DNA of 64,000 nucleotides from Bradysia coprophila (Eukaryota > Arthropoda > Insecta > Diptera > Sciaridae): the NCBI RefSeq assembly GCF_014529535.1, contig NW_023503608.1, positions 6,622,501 to 6,686,500 of the forward strand, in the 5' to 3' direction. Made by a program: the position numbers and the translations under genes. A model generated the notes under the pieces. That model had not been told where the DNA came from, searched no databases, and saw only the letters and a program-made list of their open reading frames with translations. This document shows positions 24,151-35,862 of this stretch, piece by piece; within the stretch, counting starts at the first letter, position 1, and each line of letters opens with the position of its first letter.

Positions 24151-26966
24151 TTATACCTGAAAGTTTACATTGTTTACACTAGCTTTCGATTTAAACAATA
24201 AAAAGTACATAACTGAAGCACACAACAGCAATGTCATTGAAATTGCTACGATTATGAAAATAAATTTTATTGGAAAAGTCTTTGTTTCGAATTCATTTGG
24301 TGGGTGTGTCGCTGTTGCAGGATGTTTTGAGGTTGATGTTCTATGGAAAGTCCTTGTTTCGAATTCGTAAAAATGTGTCGTTGATGCAGTACTAGCGACA
24401 GTCATTACTTGGATTTCATTTGTATGTTGTGTCGTTGTTGAAATACAGTGTTTAGACCAAACTATGCTTTCAATCCAATCTATATATGATGAGACACGAA
24501 CAAAAACATAAACAGACACTACACTCCAAGATTGAAGTCCTATGACCTCATCAAGCGAACTTCGATTGTCACGAATAACAGCACTTCCACCACCCTTTAA
24601 ATGTTAAAGATAAACACACAGTCATATTAGTGAGTGTCTGCAGCGAATCATTATATCAATCTATAAAAATTATTCAAAATACGATCACTTACTCCAGATA
24701 TTTTTGCTCTAGTACCGTTTTTGGATTCAGCACAGAAAATACTTTGCGTCTCAATATCCTTAACAGAATTTTTATGACTCTTGGAGATTTTGTATGCTTT
24801 CTTGCAGCTTATATTGGAAATGTTATTCAAATTGATTTTATGTAAAATACGGTTCTTTCGAATGTTTGTTGTACCCCAGGTGATTTGTGTTAAGGCCTCC
24901 GAAACCGACAGATCATTTGATGATAAACATGCGGGTCGCACATACTCATTGAATTTGATGGATTCATTCAGCTGATACAATTTAATGTCGGCGTATGCAT
25001 AGCCTTGATTAAAATCAGGATGTGTAAATGTGTTGATAACTTTATAAGTTTTTGACTGTGCATCATCCATTTCTGTAAATAGTTCCAAATCGCCAAGAAC
25101 AATAGTTGGGTCGGAACTAAAATTTTACCTTTTAAATACTTCAACTCTATTAATGTCTGACAATTTCATCTTACAAATTAGCATTCGCTATCGAAAGTAC
25201 AAAGTTGTCGCTGACTAATATCCCATTGAAAAAGTGTGTGTTGTTGTGAATCGTTGCCTAAAATTGTTTGTTAGTAAAGGAATTACCAATCTACTCTTAA
25301 TGCAGACATCTGCTCAACGATCAAAATTGACTCTTTTATATTTCAAATAGAATTAAATGAAGCTGCGGACACCGATCATCTTTTGGTTTGTTTGAAAATA
25401 GAACCTCTGATTTATTTCCTATTCATGTTCGGCTACTCGAGCACTGTGCAAAACGAAATTCAGTTTGCGGATCCAACCGACCGTTTGGGAGCTGCAGCAG
25501 ACATATCCACGCATGACGTAAGAGTCAAAATTGTGATGGTAATTGACGATTCGCATATTTTTGTATTTTTATCGATGCAGAATATAGTTCTGAGTTGTTC
25601 TACTCATGTTATATCGCGTACGATATCACATGTATATCACTTTCGAGTTGATATCTTACCGTAGGGATGATAATGAATTGGATGGGAAGGGGGTTGGCCC
25701 AGCACCCAAGCCTCTAGTGAGCCTGTTGTGCTATTTCACAAGTCACTTGATCATATTAGGGATGATAATAAGCCGACCGAAATTGGAAATAAAGTAAAAT
25801 TGACTGGCTAAGAACAAACGAGCAATTATGCTGCATTTTGTTTTGTTTAGCCTGTGGTGAAAATTCGATTACAATAGAAATTACAGCACAGTTGTCCACC
25901 TCAGCAACGCAAAATTGATCGTTTGTTCTCAGCCTTAACTTGGACGAAAAAATGGGAAATAAAAGCGAGAAAGTTGTTGTTTTGGGTCTCTATCTGGTGA
26001 AAGAATCTGACGTTTTTGGTCTGCCTGAATATAAAATTGTTTCTCTCAAAAACTCCCCTCTCATAAGCGCTAAAATCTAAACTTTGCAATTAGATTAAAT
26101 GTGCTTTTTTTGTGTAGTGAGGTGACACTACGACAAGTTTAAACAGTTATTAGTTGATTTCGTAGATAAGGGTCAATTTAGAATGAGAACTTTGTTATCC
26201 TCTTCTTAAATGAGTTCTTTCCATTATCCGAAATATTTCCAACAACGTTTCCGTTTACGTGTCGCTGAAGACGGCTAAATGTACAACAAGAATACAGTAC
26301 CGAACTGGCTCGAAAAAGCCCATCGGGAGCTCCATGCAACTCAATTTAAAAAGGCCCACAAACTAAAAATTCTCATACAAAAATCCAAAAACCCATCGGG
26401 AATCCCCCGAATTCACCTTATGGCCAGTCCGGGCCTGCAAGAATAACTATCGGAGACTGATAATTTCAATTTCATTTCAATTCTTTTGATAAAATTATTC
26501 ACATCTCTTTAGCTACTAGCACAAACGTATACACTTTCATTATTGCCAAAATGGAAATTTAGAAGCCGAGGTTGTCAATATATCGTATTGTACATTTTTC
26601 AAACGCTTTGTGTACATACTGTCTCACCAGCAAAACTGTCTATAAACCTGTGTAATAGTGCTTGTAGTTAAAGAGTTGTAAAAGAATCAATTCCAAGATC
26701 ATTTTGTGAAAAGCATGATTTTGTGATTTATTTCGTGCTACTGTTACCATAAATGGAAATTCTTTTGGGGCAGCATCTTCGCCTTGATGGTATTGCATTG
26801 GAAACATCTTTCGATATTCAGCACATTCTAAGAAACACAATTTCAAATTGAAAAACACTAAAAATTAGTTCACTCGACTAAAGTTTTACATACTCTTTTG
26901 AGATACGCGCATTCCAGAAACGAGTACATTCAAAAGTAACAGGTCAAGAATCAATATTAATTTCAT
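24151..26966 (-). CDS. Membrane-anchored serine protease homologue (inactive)
   Basis: Five exons (26966-26894, 26827-26748, 25257-25175, 25116-24693, 24594-24151) join in phase to 367 residues. There is a signal peptide (MKLILILDLLLLNVLVSG), then a trypsin-like fold: GEDAAPKEFPFM, FFNGILVSDNFVL, YADIKLYQL, VRPACL and FVRVSSYIDWI. Two of the three catalytic residues are gone. The usual AAHC site reads IANAN and the usual GDSGG site reads GGGGSA; only the aspartate in YADIKLY remains. The activation site is also lost (QGEDA instead of IVGG). After the fold comes a Thr/Ser-rich stalk with two EFETxTF repeats, then a hydrophobic segment (FIFIIVAISMTLLLCASVMY) and a short tail, so it is likely a cell-surface protein with the dead protease outside. 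Insect protease homologues often act as cofactors or binding proteins in immunity; that role here is inference. Confidence 0.85.
26300..26440. repeat. Dispersed repeat, second CTGGCTCGAAAAAGCCC copy
   Basis: Lies in the long second intron of the protease homologue and matches the repeat at 13716-13862 (CTGGCTCGAAAAAGCCC start, CGGGAATCCCCCGAATTCAC middle, GGCCTG end). Confidence 0.55.
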
Positions 26967-28909
26967 TGTAGTTATTTATGTCGATGAAAAGTCATCCGTT
27001 GTACCCTCCTAGAGAATTGACGATCTACTAATCACTGGAAAACGGACGTACTTAAAATGTAATATCGCTTGAGCTTAACATAAAATTTCCCATATATGTA
27101 ACAAAGACCACACCGACAATAGTTGAATCATGTAGCTGATAAATGTTATGATCTGTAATATCTATAATATCGTAACGCCACTCGTCATCAGTTTCTGTTA
27201 TCGGAAAGTGATATATTAAATATCGAATTTTATTGTCGATGGAAAATTGCTATGGAACCTATGTGGCCAGCATTGGTGCGTTGACCGAAGTGAATATTTA
27301 TTATTATCCATTTATTTCAAGAAAAAAATATAAAGGTCACAGTTTCCTTTCTCTGATTATTACATAAAAAAAACATTAAGTGAATATTTAAAGTAATAGA
27401 TTTTGAATGGTTGATTGACTGTATTGGTTCAATGCAATGTGACACTTTAGCAGTGATTTAATCACTCCATTCGGGCTGCCACAAGCGGAAGTACTTGATA
27501 AGGCTTATGATGTGTATTATGACACATGGCCTGTGGCCTCGTGTCATAATTACACATCTGTAGTCTAATAAAAGTACTTCGCACTCGATGTGATAAATAA
27601 CTATTAAACAACTCAGCATCATAACCAGAGCGAATCATTTTGACAGAAAAGTATTTAAACGCATATGAGAATTTTCTTACAAATACTGCAGGGTATACAT
27701 ACTCTATTTCGACTTAAGCCCATACAAAATAGGTATATGGCGAGGGATGATTCTTTTGAAAATCCACCTATCAAAATCGGACCCACTTCGTCTGGGATGG
27801 ATATATGGCATGTTCTTTTGTAACATTTTCGTGCATGGTATTTTTTCAATACAAAATAAAGATATTTTAAACATTGGAAATGATTTAAAAACTATTTCTA
27901 ATTGATAAATAAAGATGAATCTTCATATTGAGACAAAAAAAATGTAAAGTATTATGAAAAAACTGCCAAGTACAACGAAATCAAGCGTCGTTCCGAACGT
28001 TTCTAAAATGAGAAAAATTGTATGCAGGCATCGAGGGCAAAGATGTTTTCTTATGGTATCATAATAAAATGTGAACCATTACTTAATTTAAAAATTAAAA
28101 GAAGGGCAAAACTTCATTTTCATCACGTATTAAGTTAAATTTGATTGTGAAATAATTATAAAATAATTAAAAATATCACCGTTCCGAACGTTTCATTAGT
28201 AAAAAATTTTAAAATGTCATACCGATAGTCAACAAGCTTTCGCACAAAACGCTCCTAAAGTGCATTAAATTGGTATACAAATATCGCTTTGTGCGCTATG
28301 TTACATTAAAAACAAAGGATTTATGACACCAAATACCGGTATCAACCAAAAATCGGCTACAAATTTCTGTAAAATACCGGTAACAAACAAAAATGTGGTG
28401 CGGATACATTTTAGTAAGTTCTCACTGAGCGTGGAAACTGCCATATACATGGTTTGAAAGATCTTTGCCAGTAGACCTCAAAACAGGCCTCACACAGTCT
28501 CGAACCACACCTGGTTGCTGGTGGAAGATCTCCGAAGTTGGAAAAATTGTGTTTTTTATCCGAATTTTTTGGCCGTTATAAATAATCGTTCCGGGTGAGA
28601 GTGGGCTCGTTGGAAAGCTGAGCTTAAGTACTTTCGGGTCATGCATAGTTTGATCAGATTCATTGATATATGTTTCCAAAAATTTGCAATAAAAATTTTC
28701 AAAATCTGTGTGAACTTTAGACAGGTCTGGGCTGGTACTGTTGACGCTTATTCTAAAAAAAAGGTTAGCAGAGAAATGCTAACAAATCAGTCTAATGAAC
28801 TAGGAAAAGTCATAAAATTTCGAGAATAAAAAAGAACTCAAGATATGTTTTTACTTTTGTATCCGTTTAGTTCGTTCCATTCGTTCCACATGCATATCAT
28901 CACATAGGA
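26967..28909. other. Gene-free stretch upstream of the protease homologue
   Basis: I see no gene. A short hairpin ATGTGTATTATGACAC...GTGTCATAATTACACAT lies at about 27511-27560. Confidence 0.5.
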
Positions 28910-29066
28910 TTACCGGGTGTCGGGGAATCTCGCACACGCGATCATAGTATGCGTCCTTTTACGACATGTAACGAAAAGTCATGACTGTGCGAGATTCACC
29001 ACTTAGAGGTGAATCTCGCACACCATGAATTTGTGTGGTGTGCGAGATTACCCTACCCCGATTACC
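28910..29066. mobile_element. Small hairpin element with four AATCTCGCAC boxes
   Basis: The ends GTGTCGGGGAATCTCGCACA and TGTGCGAGATTACCCTACCC are inverted partners. An inner hairpin (GTGCGAGATTCACC, GGTGAATCTCGCAC) repeats the same box, so the 10-base motif occurs four times in alternating directions. The inner part has CGTCCTTTTACGACATGTAACG, a loose match to the TTCATCCTT minisatellite core. It lies 170 bases past the end of the DUF4419 gene. It looks like a MITE. Confidence 0.65.
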
Positions 29067-29235
29067 GACTCTTTTTAAATTTCTTCCACTTCAAATGTAC
29101 GAGTAGTGACTGTCTTTGGAACAAATAAAATATCAAACCAATATTAGTCAAACGCACAAAAACCTTAATTATTGTGATGGTTGTATATTTAATTAGAAGC
29201 TTCTTTAAGTGCGGCTAACAGAAAAACTCTCAATT

Positions 29236-30477
29236 TCAAACTGACACTGAATTTCTTAAATACTCTGGAGGATTGTTGGTGATCATCATAATCCAGCCAC
29301 TGAAAGGTTGCATGGTTGTTTCGTCCCGTTTCACCGAGTAACCCATATGACCAGTTAAAATGGCACCTGTGTATTCCCTTTCGTCTTCTTGAGCAAATTC
29401 GTCGTGAATTTTAATCGGAACGTGTACAACTCCTGACGTTATTTTGTTTGTTTTCATTTCTAGCCAGGGCAGCGAGGAAGTATCTCTAAGTGCTTCGTCA
29501 TTGCCGCGCCATTTACCCGCAAGGTTAAAAGCACTGAAAGTAGTTATCCATCCATTCAAAGTGGTTTCGTTGATTTTCGCGCAGATAACATCGACGATTT
29601 TATAGTCAATGCGAATTGCATCCTTCCAGAAGACTGCATCTGGTCTGTTTCCACTTTTCACATTCAAAAATTCGTCCAATATGCGTCCTAGCATAGACGA
29701 CCATTGAAGCATAATAGTTTTTCCTTCCACTTCGAAAGTCTTTAACCGTTTCACTCGTTCGCGAATATCCTGCCAATCACCTACTGTCCCTAAAATGGTC
29801 GCCTTAGGAATACCACAAATGATTCCCCACAATTCATAGTCGTAATAGTTTTGTAGCGTTGCCATGATTGCAACGCTAGCGGTTAGCTTATCATTCTCGG
29901 TTGTGGTTGTAAAATTCGGTGAAATCCAGTCGAAAACATTATGGTCGGTGTTCTCCACAATCAATCCAGTGATTTGTTGAATGAACTCACGAATATCCAC
30001 TCGGTCGATTCGGGAACGGAATTTTACCACCAAATCCTTTTTCCCTTGAAAGTTGACAAACTTGGTACGAAGTTGCTCTGCATTGGCATTGACATACAGC
30101 GAAAATTGTACCATAATCGCTGTCCAGACGTCATCGGGGCGGATAATGACATTGTGATGTTGCTGATATGCGTAAAAAACGGTGTCCACGAATCCCGCTG
30201 TTCTTGTCCAGGAAATGGAGTCGGGAAATTCGGTTGAAAAATTCGTAGCGCCTAGCTTAACCGTTCCATTGAGTTGACGGTACAAATTCGAATGTTCTGC
30301 TAGGTGTTTAGCTGGACTGGCACTTCTATCGGCGTTCGCAATATTAACCTTTTCAGGTTTCACACCATCATACCAGTTAAATGTTAAAGAGGTTTCATTT
30401 ATTGTGGAGTGTAATTGTACAGCATTGGCGATAAAGTAACCGAACAATACCACACTAATCGTCTGAGGTCTAGCCAT
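29236..30477 (-). CDS. Secreted DUF4419 protein, intronless
   Basis: A single frame of 413 residues from the ATG at 30477 to the stop at 29236. A hydrophobic start (ISVVLFGYFIANAVQ) looks like a signal peptide. The family hallmark HNVIIRPDDVWTAIMVQFSL is followed by YVNANAEQLRTKFVNFQGKK; further family matches are SSLPWLEMKTNKITSG and PFSGWIMMITNNP near the C-terminus. DUF4419 proteins are common in fungi and scattered in other eukaryotes, and I know of no defined reaction for them. The lack of introns, in a region where nearly every other host gene has several, is compatible with horizontal gain or retrocopying. N-glycosylation sites (NET, NGT, NFT) fit a secreted protein. Confidence 0.85.
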   Translation of the reverse strand: MARPQTISVVLFGYFIANAVQLHSTINETSLTFNWYDGVKPEKVNIANADRSASPAKHLAEHSNLYRQLNGTVKLGATNFSTEFPDSISWTRTAGFVDTVFYAYQQHHNVIIRPDDVWTAIMVQFSLYVNANAEQLRTKFVNFQGKKDLVVKFRSRIDRVDIREFIQQITGLIVENTDHNVFDWISPNFTTTTENDKLTASVAIMATLQNYYDYELWGIICGIPKATILGTVGDWQDIRERVKRLKTFEVEGKTIMLQWSSMLGRILDEFLNVKSGNRPDAVFWKDAIRIDYKIVDVICAKINETTLNGWITTFSAFNLAGKWRGNDEALRDTSSLPWLEMKTNKITSGVVHVPIKIHDEFAQEDEREYTGAILTGHMGYSVKRDETTMQPFSGWIMMITNNPPEYLRNSVSV

Positions 30478-31033
30478 TTATTGCTCACAATTTTCTCACT
30501 TTTTATTAGCGACTATCACCAACAAACAATAAATTTGAAATGAATTAATTAATGTTAAACGAGGGTCATCGTTGACCAGCGAAAGAGCATCTCCATTGGT
30601 TGTTTTTTTCTTTTCTTTGCAATATCGAAATATCAGGCGTTTGAGTGCTTTTGAATTCTCTCTCGTAATGTGGTTGGTGATGATGATTCACCTACACAAT
30701 TTGACGATTCTTCAATATGATAACGATGTCTACCTCTATGGTCGGAGCACAAAATTGCTAGTTTAATAACAAAATCATTCAAGAGATTTTTACCAAACCG
30801 ATGACGAAGCTCTTTTACCACGCAGATATGTGTTTTCATTTATTTACCAATTTTTTTTTTATTGGTTTTTATTCAGAGGTCCCACTCAACTGACACTAGT
30901 AGAACGAATTTCTTCAACGGTATTCTTGAAGCTTCTAAGACTTTTGGCGCCAATTATTTTCGAATACGTTATACAAACAAAATCTGATGCTGACGTCAGA
31001 TGCTAACAATGTCTCTAAAACACTTTACTAAGG
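30478..31033. other. Upstream region of the DUF4419 gene
   Basis: No gene seen. It probably contains the promoter of the leftward DUF4419 gene, but no clear TATA or initiator can be picked out. Confidence 0.4.
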
Positions 31034-31066
31034 CCACGGCAGAGTAAAGTAACCCAGGCAAGAGCA
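31034..31066. repeat. Single end of a CACGGCAGAGT-type MITE
   Basis: CACGGCAGAGTAAAGTAACC and the following bases match the terminal repeat of the MITE at 37274-37477. Only one end is present, just before the large foldback element, so it is probably a fragment cut off by later insertion. Confidence 0.6.
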
Positions 31067-31113
31067 GTCGATTTTGAAATCAAATGCATGATACGTAAAC
31101 GATTATAACGGGA

Positions 31114-32295
31114 TTAAGAGTCAATTTGCCAAAACTTCGACCAAGTTGTATGAAACATGGAAACAAGCCATCGGCGATTTTTGAAGGGTATACAGTAATT
31201 GAATCAGGGGACCCTCCTGAGTCATTTGCAACAAAAAAAAATCCTCGAAGTAATTATGTTTTCACGCCAGAAATCATAAAAAATTGTACTGAGTGAGGGT
31301 GACCAAAATAGTTTTTGTTGCATATCACCAACAATGTGTAACGCATTGATGTGAAATTATGGTGGTTGGCAGAGGTGTTGAGGACGCATATGTTGACCTT
31401 TAAAAAATATCGAAATTTTTTCGTGTATGTAGTGCAGTAGCTATTTTAAAGGAAAAAATTCCAACTTTTGGAGAGTGTTTACAAAAAACTACAGCGATAG
31501 AATTGGAAGATATGGGTATCGTTGCGTAGGTAGTGACCTCTACTATCCATGACACCATGAACCTACCGCGGCACGACTTTCGTTGAGCTTCTATTTTGAT
31601 TGAAGTGTACTAACACAAAAATTCTGTAGAATTCTAATTTTTTTTTCGCCTCTATTTTAATTTTTCTGACGTATGAGACAATTTTAAGTCAGGGCTGGAG
31701 TTACTGCCACCTTACGCTTCGGGAAATTTCGCTCAGGATTTTTTAAATTTTTTTAAAAATTAAAATAGAGGCGAAAAAAAAATTAGAATTCTACAGAATT
31801 TTTGTGTTAGTACACTTCAATCAAAATAGAAGCTCAACGAAAGTCGTGCCACGGTAGGTTCATGGTGTCATGGATAGTATAGGTCACTACCTACGCAACG
31901 ATACCCATATCTTCCAATTCTATCGTTGTAGTTTTTTGTAAACACTCTCCAAAAGTTGGAATTTTTTCCTTTAAAATAGCTACTGCACTACATACACGAA
32001 AAAATTTCGATATTTTTTAAAGGTCAACATATGCGTTCTCAACACCTCTGCCAACCACCATAATTTCACATCAATGCGTTACACATTGTTGGTGATATGC
32101 AACAAAAACTATTTTGGTCACCCTCACTCAGTACAATTTTTCATTATTTCTGGCGTGAAAACATAATTACTTCGAGGATTTTTTTTTGTTGCAAATGACT
32201 CAGGAGGGTCCCCTGATTCAATTACTATATACCCTTCAAAAATCGCCGATGGCTTGTTTTTAAGTTGTTCGAAGTTTTGGCAAATTGACTCTTAA
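31114..32295. mobile_element. Large foldback inverted repeat with TTAA ends
   Basis: Two arms of about 560 bases (31118-31680 and 31745-32291), over 90 percent alike by eye, face each other around a spacer of about 70 bases. The arms begin GAGTCAATTTGCCAAAACTT on the left and end with its reverse complement on the right. Both edges are bounded by TTAA (31114-31117 and 32292-32295), the target chosen by piggyBac-like transposases, although the arm tips lack the usual CCC start. There is no open frame, so it would be non-autonomous. Confidence 0.8.
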
Positions 32296-32401
32296 GGTCC
32301 CTCCTTTGAATGTCGTTTCGTCGTCTGAATTTCAACCTTTGTACAACACAAAAGCAAAATGAAGAGAAAATTTCATGTCATCCCGTACATAACTGTGACC
32401 T

Positions 32402-32778
32402 GGGCGCCGATTCTCGAAACATTCGTAACTTGACAGTTCTTATGGGATTTTATACATGTCAAATTACGAATTCTTAGTGTTACGAATGCTAGTAGAATCT
32501 ACGCCGGGCGACGATTCTCGTATTTTCGTAATGCAAATATTCGTAACGAGACAGTTGAGTATTTAAAATCCCAAAAGAACTGTCAAATTATGAATTCTTA
32601 AAGTTACGAACGCTACGAGAATCTACGCCATGGGCGCCAATTCTCGTTATTTTAAGAATTTGTAACTTGACAGTTATCCCCTTAATGCTAAAAGCGGTCC
32701 AGACGATTCGTAACTTTTAAGGTGACAACTGTCAAGTTACGAATTCTTACAATTACGAACGGCATGAGAATCTACGCC
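32402..32778. mobile_element. Three hairpin MITE copies in a row
   Basis: Units at about 32402-32503, 32508-32624 and 32631-32778 each begin GGGCG..GATTCTCG and end CGAGAATCTACGCC-like, with inner arms CGTAACTTGACAGTT and AACTGTCAA-TTACGAATTC. Each unit is a hairpin over most of its length. The three differ in spacer length and sequence, so they are not a recent simple triplication. Confidence 0.75.
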
Positions 32779-33024
32779 GTGTCTTTATAAAAACCAAATT
32801 ATCAATTTGATATTTTTTTTTATCGTCTCAAACGCTAATTTTTCTCGTTTTTGTTCTGGCCACATGAGCTAGATGCATTTTATGCATTTTCAGAAATTTG
32901 TGAATTGATATTCCGAATAAGCCCTGTTTGATAACTGTATGACTGGGGAAAACCCACAGCTTAGAGCTTATCATTTTTATATTTTGTTTTCGTCTTTCTA
33001 TTTCGAAAATCCCATTTACAGTTA

Positions 33025-33163
33025 GGCGTCATTCGTAAAAGACGTCCGCCTTAGTGTTGTACAATAAAATAGTGACCCCAATTTTGTAAGGTAATTTTGC
33101 ACATGGTAGTGAGTGAGTATGGAAAATTGAGTTGAAAAACGGTAGACTTTTATGAACGACACC
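33025..33163. mobile_element. Small terminal-inverted-repeat element
   Basis: GGCGTCATTCGTAAAAGACG at the left pairs imperfectly with CTTTTATGAACGACACC at the right. It is 139 bases long with no coding content, and a similar end is seen at about 14861. Confidence 0.5.
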
Positions 33164-33636
33164 GTAGTCGGTAGTAAGATCGTTTCACAAAAAACAATTA
33201 AATGGCATAACTGGCTATAACTTGTAATTAAAATTTCAACCTGTTTAACCTTTGGAGACGGCTAGTCGTCTGTTATCACAGACGTGTTATCATAGAAAAA
33301 GAAATGCGTATAGATTCGCTAGTAAAGATTTTTGTGCTTTGTAAGAGACTTTTGTAATTTCCGTACCTCAGGTTTGTTAACATCTTAAATGTAACCGGAA
33401 CAAAAAGAATTTTCATTTCGAGCACTTTATCAGCACTAGTAGGGAGAGAAACATTTGTTTCCAGTGTATACTTACCACAATTGGAATTGCAGTTTTCACA
33501 GTAAAATTCGTTGATATCAACCATCAAGTTCGCATCTGAAACGAATGAGGAAGTCATCATCCTCGAACAATTGAAAGAATGACAATTTATGTCACAAAAA
33601 TGCACGGAGATTTATTCTCTATTTTCCCGGGTACAT

Positions 33637-35862
33637 TCAATCGAAATATTTATTTGTTATAAATGCCAAATCGCCAGTGTTGGGCTCGTTGGACTCGATA
33701 TATTTAAGTAATTTTTCAAAAGCTGCAACAAGAAAAGTTTTCACATTAATTTCCCGAACCAATCATACTCAGACATTACGGCAATTCTTACCGTTTCGGT
33801 CCTCGGTATCCATCAACATTTTTAAAATCTTGAACTCATCGTTGACGATAATCTGCTTGAGTATTCCACTTACGGGTAGGTTATCACGGACAAAGTTTTC
33901 ACTTAAAATTTTCAACAAATCTTTCAACATTTCGCTGTCGAGTAGACCGAGTAGTTTGCTGAATGCAGTCTCTTCAATCATCTGAAGCAACAGAGAAAAT
34001 TCACTTTAGTTTCACCGACATATCAAATGGTTGATTGGATTGAAAGGAATGTACGAACCTTCAGATACGAATATTTTTGCCGATCATCGGATAATTCCCT
34101 CCAAGCTCGGTAAAACTGTGCACTCGAATTGGGAGGCTCCAATGGAATCACTGTCACAATCTTATCGGCCGAAGCATTGGACATTTGATCAGCAACAATT
34201 TTGAATGCCTCATTTTCTTCGTCTTTGGATTTTTTATCGGGCGGAGTGCAGTTGTTGGTCGGCAGTGGCTCATTAATTTGGATTCGGCGCAACGGTTTCT
34301 GGAAAGTGAAAGATATTAAAATCGTTCGTTAAAATGTGACAAAAATGACGTCACCTTTGATCGTAAATGTGGCGGTTTTTGTATGAATGAAACATCCTTC
34401 ACGGACGAATCAAGTTTCGACCACGATAAAAAGTTCGTATTGGATGGTAACTGAGATAGATCTAAATGCGAGAAAGAAAAAATGTAAAAGTTTTCACAAA
34501 CAGAGAAATACGTAAGGGGAACTACAATTACTTTTGCCTGCGATGCGTTGTGATAGTCTTTGATTGGCTCGAATAGCGTCCGCATTTTTTGGATCTAATT
34601 TAATAACTTCTTTGCAGTCGCTCAATGCCAAATCGAAATTACAAAGGACTTCGTTGGCTTGCATTCGTCTGTAAAATCCTTTTACCAGTTTGGGATCTAG
34701 CTGAACAGCCTTTGAACAATCGTCAATACAATCGGCGTATCTTTAATAACAAAGAACAAAGTCATCAGCCACCACATTACTTGTAACAGATTTCAACGAC
34801 TTACTGTTCCAATTTCAGAAAGCAGAGCGCACGGTTACTGTAAAACACTGGATCCTCTTTCATCTCGATGGCTTTAGTGTAGTGCTGAATGGCCGTTTTG
34901 TAGTCATTGTTTTTGACGGATTTGTTGCCCAAATCTTTGTATGAACTTGCATCCATTGCAGTTGTGGACGAGACACCATTTTGGTTTGGCTCTGCCGTAT
35001 GGGCTTCAGACTGTTTCGGGTGTCCATTGCTAATTACATTTTGGTTATGACTTCGGATGGGATACGCATTCTGTAATCGAAAATATTGAATTCAATGTTA
35101 GGCTGAACTAAACAAATGTTGAGACTAGGGGAAATGACTTGAACTTTTTGTTCATTCAGAGGAAAATGACATAACTGAAAAAACTCATCTGCTATTATCG
35201 ATCCAACATGCCTCACACTATCAGTCATATTTCAAGTAAAATTTCCCACTTGGAAAACATTGAATTTACGACGAGAAAGATTTTCCTGGAAATTAACACC
35301 CTTAAAAACCGAAGGATTGACAAACTCTTTTCACTGCAAAATTGTCAATAAATTTGAATGACTTGCAGTTTAAACGATTTTGGGCCCAATATCTGAAAAG
35401 TATTTGGTGGTATAAACCAAGTAGCTGAAGTTGACTTATAAGAGGGTACTGGTCTGGTACTCATTGTATTGATAGAAAAGGGTGGTATACTACTACTATG
35501 ATAGTACTGAGAAGTCCAGCTGGAGCCCAAAATTCTAAACTTATAAAATATTTGGCACTCCTGTGCAACACAATAAACGATTGGGGCAAAGAAAGCAAAA
35601 CGATAAATGAGAACAGACCTCCAAGATTCTACCAATCAATATTCATAATTCATATTCCTGTTCATGAACAATAAGTAGGTAAAGTATAAGAGTTACAATA
35701 ACAATGGCAAGAACTAACCTCATTTTTCTTTGTCTGGCAATTTGGCGACGATTTTCGTTTGATATCTTTCTCCCATTTATGCAATTCACTGATTGTGTTC
35801 GCAAGTCCTTGAGAGTTCTCCTTTATTTGTTGTTGTAATTCAAATTGTTTTAACGAAGCCAT
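33637..35862 (-). CDS. RPAP3: RNA polymerase II-associated protein 3 (R2TP/HSP90 co-chaperone)
   Basis: Seven exons (35862-35719, 35070-34805, 34740-34532, 34461-34355, 34298-34059, 33981-33792, 33722-33637) join in phase to 413 residues. The N-terminus KQFELQQQIKENSQGL is typical of RPAP3. A tetratricopeptide block spans about residues 91-190 (SYKDLGNKSVKNNDYKTAI, EDPVFYSNRALCFLKLEQY, DPKLVKGFYRRMQANEVL). The conserved RPAP3 C-terminal domain fills the last 120 residues (FYRAWRELSDDRQKYSYLK, then MIEETAFSKLLGLLDSEMLK). RPAP3 binds HSP90 through its TPRs and RUVBL1/2 and PIH1D1 as part of R2TP, which assembles RNA polymerase II, snoRNPs and PIKK kinases. The Drosophila orthologue is spag. The protein has one TPR block where vertebrate RPAP3 has two, as in other insects. 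Confidence 0.92.
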
